DNA from: Flavobacterium sp. 83
GTDB lineage: Bacteria; Bacteroidota; Bacteroidia; Flavobacteriales; Flavobacteriaceae
Length of the DNA stretch: 64,000 nt
Assembly: GCF_000744835.1 (NCBI RefSeq)
Contig: NZ_JQMS01000001.1
Coordinates: 2,480,001-2,544,000 of the forward strand
Direction of reading: 5' to 3'
How positions within the stretch are numbered: position 1 is the first letter of the stretch; every line of letters starts with the position of its first letter. The position numbers and the translations under genes were made by a program. Under the pieces are notes generated by a model, which saw only the letters and a list, made by a program, of their open reading frames with translations, did not search any database and had not been told where the DNA came from. Positions 25,187 through 33,108 of this stretch are shown one piece after another.

Positions 25187-25903
25187 ATGAATTTTTTAAA
25201 CCGTTTTTTGTTTTTGGCTACAGTATTGTTTTTGTTTATTAACCTGCAGGCTCAAACAAATAACACTACAAACAAAAATGCATTATTAATTGCTTCTAAT
25301 AATAAAAGTAAGTTAGAAAATACCGAACAATTATTGGTAGTGTACAATTATCAGCCAAAAAGTTATAGTGCTTTTCTTGTAGCTTTAGAAAGAAAAGAGG
25401 GGAGTTGGGTTATAAAATATAATCCGGTAGAAGTTGGTATTGGAAAAAATGGTTTTGCACCGCCACTTACTAAACTTGAAGGTGACGGCAAGTCCCCAAC
25501 TGGAATTTTTCGTTTAGGTAAATTATATACGTATGAAAAACAGTTAAATACGTTATTGGAATACCAACAAACAACCAAAGAAGATAAATGGATTGATGAT
25601 CCGAATTCCAATGACTATAATAGATATGTAAAAGGTGTTACCAATGCAAAATCATATGAAAATCTATTATTAAACAATGATGCTTACAAGTATTGCATTG
25701 TAATTGAATACAATACAAATCCTATTGTTAAGGGAAAAGGAAGCGCCATATTTTTTCATTTGGCTGTAAAAAAACCTTCTTTTACTGCTGGTTGTGTTGC
25801 TATTGATGAAGAAAATATGAAATTGATGGTGAAATGGTTAGATCCTAAAAGAAACCCAACAATTATTATGGGGAATTTTAATGTTTTGAAAAGCGGATTG
25901 TAA
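25187..25903 (+). CDS. L,D-transpeptidase catalytic (YkuD-like) protein
   Basis: 238 residues. A Sec signal peptide is visible (FLFLATVLFLFINLQA, cleavage before QTNN). The catalytic block of YkuD enzymes is present: SPTGIFRLGK in the N-terminal half, then His191 in FFHLAVKKPSFTAGC and the nucleophile Cys203 in TAGCVAIDEENM. Such enzymes make 3-3 cross-links in peptidoglycan or attach proteins to it, in the periplasm. Variant: the residue at the usual SxGC/HGC position is TAGC, still with the catalytic cysteine. It ends in a strong terminator. Confidence 0.85.
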   Translation: MNFLNRFLFLATVLFLFINLQAQTNNTTNKNALLIASNNKSKLENTEQLLVVYNYQPKSYSAFLVALERKEGSWVIKYNPVEVGIGKNGFAPPLTKLEGDGKSPTGIFRLGKLYTYEKQLNTLLEYQQTTKEDKWIDDPNSNDYNRYVKGVTNAKSYENLLLNNDAYKYCIVIEYNTNPIVKGKGSAIFFHLAVKKPSFTAGCVAIDEENMKLMVKWLDPKRNPTIIMGNFNVLKSGL

Positions 25904-25939
25904 TTAGTGCAATAAAACGTTTAGAATAAAATTTTTTTA

Positions 25940-25986
25940 AAAAATCCTCTCAAACATTTCGATAAACGAAAGTAGAGAGGATTTTT
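25940..25986 (+). terminator. Terminator between the L,D-transpeptidase gene and prfB
   Basis: Stem AAAAATCCTCTC/GAGAGGATTTTT (25940-25951, 25975-25986) with a second nested stem TTTCG/CGAAA. T-rich on both strands, so it can serve the convergent prfB as well. Confidence 0.85.
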
Positions 25987-26039
25987 ACATTAGTTGTTTT
26001 CAGTTGAAAGTATCAAATCTGACCACTGATATTTGCAAA

Positions 26040-27138
26040 CTATTCTTCTTCTTTCTGTCCCATCATCATCAGATAGGCTTTCAGGAACTCATCAATTTCT
26101 CCGTTCATAACGCCATCAACATTACTGGTTTCATGGCCGGTTCGAACATCTTTTACTAATTTATAAGGTTGCATCACATAATTCCTTATTTGTGATCCCC
26201 ATTCTATTTTCATTTTACCAGCTTCGATATCAGCGCGTTGTGCCTGTTTCTTTTTTAACTCAATTTCGTATAATTGAGAACGTAACATTTGCATCGCACG
26301 TTGTCTGTTATCTTGTTGCGAACGTGTTTCGGAACATTGTATTTGAATCCCCGTTGGTTTATGAAACAATTGTACTTTGGTTTCCACTTTGTTTACATTT
26401 TGTCCTCCCGCACCACTGGAGCGCGAAGTTGTAATCTCGATATCGGCAGGATTAATATCAATTTCGATGCTGTCGTCTACAAGCGGATAAACATAAACAG
26501 AAGCAAAGGAAGTATGACGCTTGGCATTACTGTCAAAAGGCGAAATCCGAACCAATCGATGCACTCCGTTTTCTCCTTTTAAATAACCAAAAGAATAATC
26601 ACCTTCAAATTCGAGTGTTACGGTTTTAATACCTGCAGCTTCTCCTTTTTGGAAATTCAGTTCTTTTATTTTGTAACCGTATTTTTCGCCCCACATCATG
26701 TACATACGCATAAGCATTTCGGCCCAATCACAACTTTCAGTTCCGCCGGCACCCGCAGTTATTTGTACAACAGCACTCAATGTATCGCCTTCATCCGAAA
26801 GCATGTTTTTGAATTCAATCGCTTCAATATGATTTGCTGTTAGCGAATATTGTTCATCTAATTCTTCTGCAGTGAGTTCTCCTTCTTTGTAAAAATCATA
26901 GGCGAGTTGCAACTCGTCAGTCATTTCGACTGCTTTGTTGTAATCTTCAATCCACTTTTTCTTGTTTCTAAGGTTTTTTACAATGAGTTCAGCTTCTTTT
27001 GGATTATTCCAAAAGTCAGGCGCAAAAGTTTTTTCTTCTTCGTTTGAAATTTCAATTAGTTTGGCATCAACGTCAAAGATACCTCCTCAACGCACCAAGG
27101 CGCTCTACAATACCTTTAATTTGTTCGGTAGTTGTCAT
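26040..27138 (-). CDS. prfB: Peptide chain release factor 2, with programmed +1 frameshift
   Basis: The protein is read from two frames: an ATG at 27138 opens 21 codons that end in an in-frame TGA at 27075-27073, and the remaining protein continues in the +1 frame to 26040. Joined length is 365 residues, the size of RF2. SPF (recognises UGA; about residues 199-201) and the catalytic GGQ (about 244-246, in [10 protein letters not shown]) match E. coli RF2. It releases peptides at UAA and UGA in the cytoplasm. The frameshift is autoregulatory: when RF2 is scarce, ribosomes wait at TGA and shift. An intact 294-residue reading beginning at 26924 is an internal start and not the native protein. 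See the frameshift-site entry. Confidence 0.96.
27072..27087 (-). promoter_or_regulatory. prfB: Programmed +1 frameshift site of prfB
   Basis: Minus strand: AGGAGGT (27087-27081), ATCTTTGAC, that is, a Shine-Dalgarno-like hexamer, slippery codon CTT (27078-27076), the TGA stop (27075-27073) and a following C. This is the classic bacterial prfB signal, with the ribosome slipping from CTT to TTT in the +1 direction. The reading after the shift joins the GAC codon at 27074, in phase with the rest of RF2. Confidence 0.95.
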
Positions 27139-27228
27139 AAATTATAGTAATTAAATAGGTCCGTTTTCAAATATTTATATAAAATACCGTTATGTCATTT
27201 ATTATAGCTTAGTTTTAACTGAACTAGT

Positions 27229-27259
27229 TTGAATTAACAAACGGTATTGTGTAATTTTG
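27229..27259 (+). promoter_or_regulatory. Promoter of the threonine aldolase gene
   Basis: TTG (27229-27231), 20 bases, TAATTTTG (27252-27259). Expected start near 27266, 64 bases before the ATG at 27330. Confidence 0.6.
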
Positions 27260-27264
27260 TCGCA

Positions 27265-27294
27265 CAAAAATAGAAAAATTTTACGAAGGGACAA
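27265..27294 (-). promoter_or_regulatory. Promoter of prfB
   Basis: On the minus strand TTG (27294-27292), 19 bases, TATTTTTG (27272-27265). Expected start near 27258, giving a leader of about 120 bases. It overlaps the opposing promoter at 27229-27259. Confidence 0.6.
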
Positions 27295-27329
27295 TTCTCG
27301 AATTGTTCGTACTGAAAATAAAAAATAAT

Positions 27330-28352
27330 ATGGAAATAAATTTAGTTAGCGATACGATTACAAAACCTTCTCGCGAAATGTTAGTACACATGTTAAATGC
27401 CAAAGTTGGAGATGACGTGTACAAACAAGATCCTACTGTTATTGAGCTCGAAGCTAAAGTTGCCGAAATGTTCGGGATGGAAGCTGGACTTTTTTTTCCA
27501 TCAGGAACTATGGCAAACCAAACGGCTATAAAATTACACACTCAGCCTGGCGAACAATTAATTGCCGATAAATATGCGCATGTATATCATTACGAAGGCG
27601 GAGGTGTTTCATTTAACAGTGGCGTTTCCTGCTGTTTATTAGACGGAAATCGCGGAATGATAACTGCGGAACAAGTGGCTGGAGCAATCAATGATCCTGA
27701 GTTTTATCATAGTCCGTTAACAAGTTTAGTTTGTGTAGAAAATACAACTAACAAAGGTGGCGGAGCTTGTTATGAGCTGGAAGATTTACAAAGAATAAAA
27801 CAGGTTTGCGATGCCAATAATTTGAAATTTCATTTAGACGGTGCCCGAATTTGGAATGCATTAGTAGCCAAAAAGCAAGATCCAAAAGCATTTGGAAAAT
27901 TATTTGATACTATTTCGGTTTGTTTGTCCAAAGGTTTAGGAGCGCCAATTGGTTCGGTTTTATTGGGAGACAAAGCAACTATTCACAGAGCATTACGAAT
28001 TCGAAAAATATTGGGAGGAGGAATGCGTCAGGTAGGATATTTGGCCGCAGCCGGAATTTATGCATTGGATAATAATATAGAACGTCTTGCTGATGACCAT
28101 CGAAGAGCTAAAGAAATTGCCGAGGTTTTAAAAAGGGTAAGTTGGGTAGCTTCGGTAGAACCAGTTGAGACTAACATTTTAATATTTTCGTTAGTTCCTA
28201 ATTGTATTGAAAAGAATTTAATTGAATTATTAAAACAAAAAAACATTTTAATAAGTTCTATGGGGCATGGAAAACTGAGAATTGTCACACATCTTGATTA
28301 TAAAGAAGTGATGCACACCTATGTACTGGAAACGCTTCAAAAATTAGTGTAA
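27330..28352 (+). CDS. ltaE: Low-specificity L-threonine aldolase (beta-eliminating lyase family)
   Basis: 340 residues from the ATG at 27330 (MEINLVSDTITKPSREML, the usual beginning of these enzymes); the in-frame TTG at 27303 adds an unlikely leader. A fold-type I PLP enzyme: GTMANQTAIKLH near 59-70, FHLDGARIWNA near 168-178, and the lysine that binds PLP in CLSKGLGAPIGSVLLG (Lys about 199). It cleaves L-threonine or L-allo-threonine to glycine and acetaldehyde in the cytoplasm. It is transcribed divergently from prfB, with overlapping promoters, and ends in a strong inverted repeat. Confidence 0.9.
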   Translation: MEINLVSDTITKPSREMLVHMLNAKVGDDVYKQDPTVIELEAKVAEMFGMEAGLFFPSGTMANQTAIKLHTQPGEQLIADKYAHVYHYEGGGVSFNSGVSCCLLDGNRGMITAEQVAGAINDPEFYHSPLTSLVCVENTTNKGGGACYELEDLQRIKQVCDANNLKFHLDGARIWNALVAKKQDPKAFGKLFDTISVCLSKGLGAPIGSVLLGDKATIHRALRIRKILGGGMRQVGYLAAAGIYALDNNIERLADDHRRAKEIAEVLKRVSWVASVEPVETNILIFSLVPNCIEKNLIELLKQKNILISSMGHGKLRIVTHLDYKEVMHTYVLETLQKLV

Positions 28353-28372
28353 TACAGCTTGAAAATGAGTTT

Positions 28373-28427
28373 AAGGTTTAAAGTTTTTAGGATTACTCCA
28401 AAAACTTTAAACCTTAATTTTTTTATT
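28373..28427. terminator. Bidirectional terminator between the aldolase and YbaB genes
   Basis: Perfect 16-bp stem AAGGTTTAAAGTTTTT/AAAAACTTTAAACCTT (28373-28388, 28400-28415), followed by a T-rich stretch, between convergent genes. The arm sequence resembles the one at 63640-63687. Confidence 0.85.
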
Positions 28428-28743
28428 TAAAAAGATTATCCATTCCTGGAATCATTGGCATATCCATTTTTGCAACAGCATCAAGTTCCGCTTCATTGGT
28501 TTTAGTTGCTTTTTCAATCGCTTTATTCAATACTAAAATCATATAATCTTCTAGTTGTTCTTTGTCTTCCAATAAAGAATCGTCAATTGTGATTGATTTT
28601 ATTTTTCTATTGGCTGTCAAAGTAACTTTCAATAAACCATCAGTGCTTTGTTCATCTATAAGGACTGTGTCTAAACGCTTTTTAGTATCTTCTATTTTTT
28701 GTTGGGTTTCTTTTAGTTTACCCATCATTCCCATTAAATCCAT
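28423..28743 (-). CDS. YbaB/EbfC family nucleoid-associated protein
   Basis: 106 residues. The family signature is visible: [21 protein letters not shown] at the start (long amphipathic helix), then [20 protein letters not shown] and the C-terminal helix with [15 protein letters not shown]. YbaB proteins are small, dimeric DNA-binding proteins; they are often encoded with dnaX and recR, which is not the case here. Cytoplasmic and nucleoid-associated. The only nearby gene on this strand is far off, so it is likely monocistronic, and it ends in the shared terminator. Confidence 0.9.
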   Translation of the reverse strand: MDLMGMMGKLKETQQKIEDTKKRLDTVLIDEQSTDGLLKVTLTANRKIKSITIDDSLLEDKEQLEDYMILVLNKAIEKATKTNEAELDAVAKMDMPMIPGMDNLFK

Positions 28744-28883
28744 TTTGATAAATTTTAAATATTGAGCTACGAAATTACTACATTCAGAGTAATAAGCAAT
28801 GTTAAATTAGATAGAAAATTGAATCGTTTTAAAAGGTGTTTGTGCTATTTTTGTAACTTCACTTAAATATAAAAGCGCAAACG

Positions 28884-30944
28884 ATGCCAGAAAATATACA
28901 ACCACCAGTTGCCAAAATAATCCCTGAAAAATTAGAGAAGTTTGATGACTTGCGAATCGATAATTACTTCTGGTTGAATGACAGAGAAAATACTGAGGTT
29001 ATTGACTATCTGAATAAAGAAAATGAGTATTATCATAATATGACTACTCATACTAAGGGGTTTCAAAAGGAATTATTCGATGAAATGAAAGCTAGAATCA
29101 AGGAAGATGATGAATCAGTTCCTTATTTATACAATGGATATTACTACATCACCCGTTTTGAAACTGGAAAAGATTATCCTATTTATTCTCGAAAAAAGGA
29201 AAGCCTTTCGGCAAAAGAAGAAATTATGTTCGACTGCAATGAATTGGCCAAAGGACAATCGTATTTTCAATTGGGAGGATTAAGTATAAGTCCGGATAAT
29301 AAATTAGCTGTTTTTAGTACGGATACAGTTGGAAGAAGAATTTATACCATTCAGGTCAAAAGTTTGGAAACGAATGAAATTTTAGAAGATAAAATAGAAA
29401 AAGTTACCGGAACTGCTGTTTGGGCAAATGATAATCATACTATTTTTTATTCTTCGCAAGACGAAGTTACCCTGCGCTCTGATAAAGTTTTTAAACATAA
29501 ATTAGGTTCAAAACAAGTAGATGATGTTTTGGTCTATTTTGAAAAAGACGACACCTATAATGTTGAAGTTGCAAAATCAAAATCCAGAAAATACTTAGCA
29601 ATTGAGTCTGGAAGTACGCTTACAACAGAATATCGAATCTTAAATGCAGATACTCCGGACGGAAAATTTGAAATCTTTCAGAAACGAATCAGAGGAGTTG
29701 AATATAGCATTAATCACTACAAGGACAGTTTTTATATTTTGACCAATAAAGACAAAGCGGAAAATTTCAAACTGATGAAAACGCTGGAAACAGCAACATC
29801 ACAAGAAAATTGGATAGAAGTTTTAGCGCATCGCGAAGATGTTTTATTAGAAGATATCGAAATTTTTGCTAATTATTTGGTAGTTGAAGAGCGTTCGAAT
29901 GGTTTGAATAAAATCAGAATTATGCCTTGGAGTGGGGAAGGGGAATATTATTTGCCTTTCGAAAGCGAAACCTATACTGCTTACACCACAACTAATGTAG
30001 ATTTTGAAACAGAAATTTTACGTTACGGATACCAGTCGATGACAACTCCCTCTTCGGTTATTGATTTCAATATGAAAACTAAGGAAAAAGAAGTCAAAAA
30101 AGAACAACAGGTTCTTGGAGGTAAATTCGATAAAAATAATTATAAAGAAGAACGTGTTTGGGCTACAGCCAAAGATGGAACTAAAATTCCAATTTCGATG
30201 GTGTATAGAAAAGAGTTGAAAAAAGACGGAAATAATCCATTGTTACAATATGCCTATGGCTCTTATGGACACTCCATGGATGCTACTTTCTCTTCGACAC
30301 GATTAACGTTATTGGACAGAGGATTTATATTTGCTATAGCACATATTCGAGGTGGCGAAGACTTAGGAAGACAATGGTATGAAGATGGAAAGTTATTAAA
30401 AAAGAAAAATACATTTACTGATTTTATTGATTGTTCTAAATTTTTAATTGATCAAAAATACACTTCACCAGCGCATTTATATGCCGAAGGTGGCTCCGCA
30501 GGAGGATTATTAATGGGGGTTGTAGTAAATTTAGCACCTGAACTGTATCACGGAATAATTGCTCAAGTACCTTTTGTCGATGTGATTACTACAATGCTGG
30601 ATGATAGTATTCCGTTGACAACTGGGGAATATGATGAATGGGGTAATCCAAATAAAAAGAAATATTATAAATACATGTTGTCTTATTCCCCTTATGACAA
30701 TGTAAAAAAACAAAATTATCCAAATATGTATGTCTCTACAGGACTCCATGACTCACAGGTTCAATATTGGGAGCCTGCAAAATGGGTCGCAAAATTAAGA
30801 GAGTTTAAAACAGATGAAAATATCTTATATCTTGATACTAACATGGATGCAGGCCACGGAGGAGCATCTGGAAGGTTTGAAGCCTTGAAAGAATTAGCAA
30901 AAGAATTTAGTTTTTTACTAGATTTAGAGAAAATTAAAAAGTAA
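28884..30944 (+). CDS. ptrB: Oligopeptidase B (S9 family serine peptidase)
   Basis: 686 residues, the standard size. The N-terminal half is a seven-bladed beta-propeller (about 70-400) that limits access to small peptides; the C-terminal alpha/beta hydrolase domain has the catalytic serine in GGSAGG (Ser538), the Asp in the DSQVQYWEPAKW region (about 623) and His in DAGHGG (about 658). The sequence starts PPVAKIIPEKLEKFDDLRIDNYFWL, like other PtrB proteins. No signal peptide, so cytoplasmic; it cuts after Arg/Lys in short peptides. A TATTTTTG box at 28846-28853 could be the -7 element. Single gene. Confidence 0.93.
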   Translation: MPENIQPPVAKIIPEKLEKFDDLRIDNYFWLNDRENTEVIDYLNKENEYYHNMTTHTKGFQKELFDEMKARIKEDDESVPYLYNGYYYITRFETGKDYPIYSRKKESLSAKEEIMFDCNELAKGQSYFQLGGLSISPDNKLAVFSTDTVGRRIYTIQVKSLETNEILEDKIEKVTGTAVWANDNHTIFYSSQDEVTLRSDKVFKHKLGSKQVDDVLVYFEKDDTYNVEVAKSKSRKYLAIESGSTLTTEYRILNADTPDGKFEIFQKRIRGVEYSINHYKDSFYILTNKDKAENFKLMKTLETATSQENWIEVLAHREDVLLEDIEIFANYLVVEERSNGLNKIRIMPWSGEGEYYLPFESETYTAYTTTNVDFETEILRYGYQSMTTPSSVIDFNMKTKEKEVKKEQQVLGGKFDKNNYKEERVWATAKDGTKIPISMVYRKELKKDGNNPLLQYAYGSYGHSMDATFSSTRLTLLDRGFIFAIAHIRGGEDLGRQWYEDGKLLKKKNTFTDFIDCSKFLIDQKYTSPAHLYAEGGSAGGLLMGVVVNLAPELYHGIIAQVPFVDVITTMLDDSIPLTTGEYDEWGNPNKKKYYKYMLSYSPYDNVKKQNYPNMYVSTGLHDSQVQYWEPAKWVAKLREFKTDENILYLDTNMDAGHGGASGRFEALKELAKEFSFLLDLEKIKK

Positions 30945-31015
30945 TTAGATTTTTTTTGTTAAATTTGCAACGTTCGAGGTTAAATTAAAAATTCTCCTCG
31001 ACTAACTATTTTTTT

Positions 31016-32056
31016 ATGAAAGAAGAAATAAACGCTTATAATAATGTTTTAGAATTAATAGGTAACACTCCACTTATTAAGCTAAATAAAGTCACCGAAG
31101 AATTAGAGGGTAATTTTTACGCAAAAGTAGAAGCTTTTAATCCTGGACATTCTTCTAAAGATAGAATAGCATTATATATAATCGAAGAAGCTGAAAAAAG
31201 AGGGATTTTATCTCCAGGTGACACGATCATCGAAACTACATCCGGGAATACTGGTTTTAGTTTAGCCATGGTGAGTATCATAAAAGGCTATAACTGTATT
31301 CTTGCCGTAAGTTCTAAATCTTCTAAAGATAAAATAGATATGTTACGTAGTTTGGGAGCAAAAGTTTATGTTTGTCCCGCGCATGTCTCTGCTGATGATG
31401 AGCGTTCATATTATAATGTAGCTAAACGTTTGCATGAAGAAACGAAAGGTTCAGTATATATCAATCAATATTTCAATCAATTGAATATTGATGCACATTA
31501 TAAATCCACTGGCCCTGAAATTTGGAAACAAACAAATGGTAAAATTACGCACCTTATAGCTTGTAGCGGAACAGGAGGAACTATTTCAGGAACTGCAAAA
31601 TACCTAAAAGAACAAAATCCTAACATTAGAATTCTTGGAGTTGATGCTTTTGGTTCGGTATTGAAAAAATACCATGAGACAAGAGAATTTGATAACGATG
31701 AGATTTATCCGTATAGAATTGAAGGCTTAGGTAAAAACTTAATTCCATCTGCAACTGACTTTGATCTTATTGATAAGTTCATGAAAGTAACTGATGAGGA
31801 AAGCGCACATTCTGCTAGAGAAATTACCAGAAAGGAAGGTTTATTTGTTGGATATACATCCGGAGCAGTTTTGCAAGCAATAAAACAATATGCTGACGAA
31901 GGTGAATTTGATAAAAACAGTAATGTAATTGCCATATTTCCAGATCATGGTTCTCGTTACATGAGTAAAGTATTTAGCGATGACTGGATGAATGAACAAG
32001 GCTTTTTTGATAGTATTAACGAAGAAGAAGCTCAAAAAATTGAATTTATAAAATAG
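31016..32056 (+). CDS. PLP-dependent cysteine synthase / cystathionine beta-synthase-like enzyme
   Basis: 346 residues. PLP enzyme of fold type II: the Schiff-base lysine lies in [12 protein letters not shown] (Lys48), the cofactor-phosphate loop near [13 protein letters not shown] (about 182), and [10 protein letters not shown] at about 76-85. The usual cysteine synthase starts PGGSVKDR; this protein has PGHSSKDR, a pattern of the CBS-like branch common in Bacteroidota. It likely makes cysteine from O-acetylserine and sulphide, or cystathionine from serine and homocysteine. No regulatory C-terminal CBS domains. A -7 box TAAATTTG is at 30960-30967. Alone, ending in a terminator. Confidence 0.87.
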   Translation: MKEEINAYNNVLELIGNTPLIKLNKVTEELEGNFYAKVEAFNPGHSSKDRIALYIIEEAEKRGILSPGDTIIETTSGNTGFSLAMVSIIKGYNCILAVSSKSSKDKIDMLRSLGAKVYVCPAHVSADDERSYYNVAKRLHEETKGSVYINQYFNQLNIDAHYKSTGPEIWKQTNGKITHLIACSGTGGTISGTAKYLKEQNPNIRILGVDAFGSVLKKYHETREFDNDEIYPYRIEGLGKNLIPSATDFDLIDKFMKVTDEESAHSAREITRKEGLFVGYTSGAVLQAIKQYADEGEFDKNSNVIAIFPDHGSRYMSKVFSDDWMNEQGFFDSINEEEAQKIEFIK

Positions 32057-32105
32057 GTCTTTTAGACTTCTAGATTGTTAGACTTTTTAGATTTTTAGAC
32101 ATAAA

Positions 32106-32141
32106 AAAAACTCCATTCAGACTTGTTTGAATGGAGTTTTT
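32106..32141 (+). terminator. Terminator of the cysteine synthase-like gene
   Basis: Perfect 14-bp stem AAAAACTCCATTCA/TGAATGGAGTTTTT (32106-32119, 32128-32141). Confidence 0.85.
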
Positions 32142-32190
32142 CATTTTAACAGAGTCATTCTGTTTTTTGCTTTAATAAACATAATGTCTA

Positions 32191-32227
32191 AATAAAGACT
32201 CCAAAGCAGTACTTTGAAGTCTTTATT
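32191..32227 (-). terminator. Terminator hairpin after yebC
   Basis: 16-bp stem AATAAAGACTCCAAAG/CTTTGAAGTCTTTATT (32191-32206, 32212-32227) with one mismatch, 61 bases after the yebC stop codon. A copy of TTAGAC/GTCTAA repeats surrounds it. Confidence 0.6.
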
Positions 32228-32287
32228 CTATTATCCTTTTAGTTATATTCTTTTCTCTTTTCTAAGAAGTCTAAAAATCTAAGAAGT

Positions 32288-33001
32288 CTACTCTTCCTCC
32301 ATAGTGTGATATACGTTCATAACGTCATCATCTTCTTCTAGTTTTTCAATCAGTTTTTCAACATCAGCAACTTCTGCTTCAGAAAGTTTTTTTGTGATTT
32401 GAGGAATTCTTTCAAACCCAGAAGAAAGAATTTCCAATCCTCTGTTTTCTAATTCTTTTTGGATTGTTCCGAAGCTTCCAAAAGGAGCGTAAATCAAAAT
32501 ACCGTCTTCATCTTCGAAAACTTCTTCAGCACCAAAATCGATTAATTCTAGTTCTAATTCTTCAGGATCAATTCCATTTGCAGGAATTCTAAAGTTGCAG
32601 GTATGGTCAAACATAAATTCAACTGAACCTTGTGTTCCCATTGCACCGTTACATTTGTTGAAATAACTTCTAACATTAGCAACAGTTCTGTTATTGTTAT
32701 CTGTAGCTGTTTCAACTAAGATTGCAATTCCATGAGGTGCATATCCTTCAAATAAAACTTCTTTATAGTTAGCGGTATCTTTATCAGTTGCTTTTTTTAT
32801 AGCACGTTCTACATTTTCTTTTGGCATATTAACTGCCTTGGAATTTTGAATAACCGCTCTTAATCTTGAGTTGGCATCGGGATTTGGTCCACCTTCTTTT
32901 ACTGCCATTACAATATCTTTACCAATTCTGGTAAATGCTTTGGCCATTGCTGACCAACGTTTCATTTTTCTCCCTTTTCTGAATTCGAACGCTCTTCCCA
33001 T
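32288..33001 (-). CDS. YebC/PmpR family transcriptional/translational regulator
   Basis: 237 residues, full length. The start MGRAFEFRKGRKMKRWSAMA is characteristic of the Bacteroidota branch of the family (others begin MAGHSKW). The motifs PDANSRLRAVIQNSKAVNMP and GSFGTIQKELE follow. YebC proteins bind DNA or affect ribosomes stalled at proline-rich stretches; in the cytoplasm. The acidic tail (EKLEEDDDVMNVYHTMEEE) is normal. It lies alone between two terminators, with an A/T-rich 107-bp gap before it. Confidence 0.93.
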   Translation of the reverse strand: MGRAFEFRKGRKMKRWSAMAKAFTRIGKDIVMAVKEGGPNPDANSRLRAVIQNSKAVNMPKENVERAIKKATDKDTANYKEVLFEGYAPHGIAILVETATDNNNRTVANVRSYFNKCNGAMGTQGSVEFMFDHTCNFRIPANGIDPEELELELIDFGAEEVFEDEDGILIYAPFGSFGTIQKELENRGLEILSSGFERIPQITKKLSEAEVADVEKLIEKLEEDDDVMNVYHTMEEE

Positions 33002-33108
33002 TACTTTATGAGTTTATTTTATTTAAGTGCAAAAATAGAATTATTCAATTGTTTTAAAATAGTTTCTGTCGTTTTTTTTGTGATAAATTTTAAAAAATTA
33101 GTATTTTA

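Noticed and set aside
26040-26924. prfB read as a 294-residue protein from an internal start
   Set aside because: It lacks the N-terminal domain of release factors; the upstream 21 codons, frameshift site and 50 further codons complete a normal RF2.
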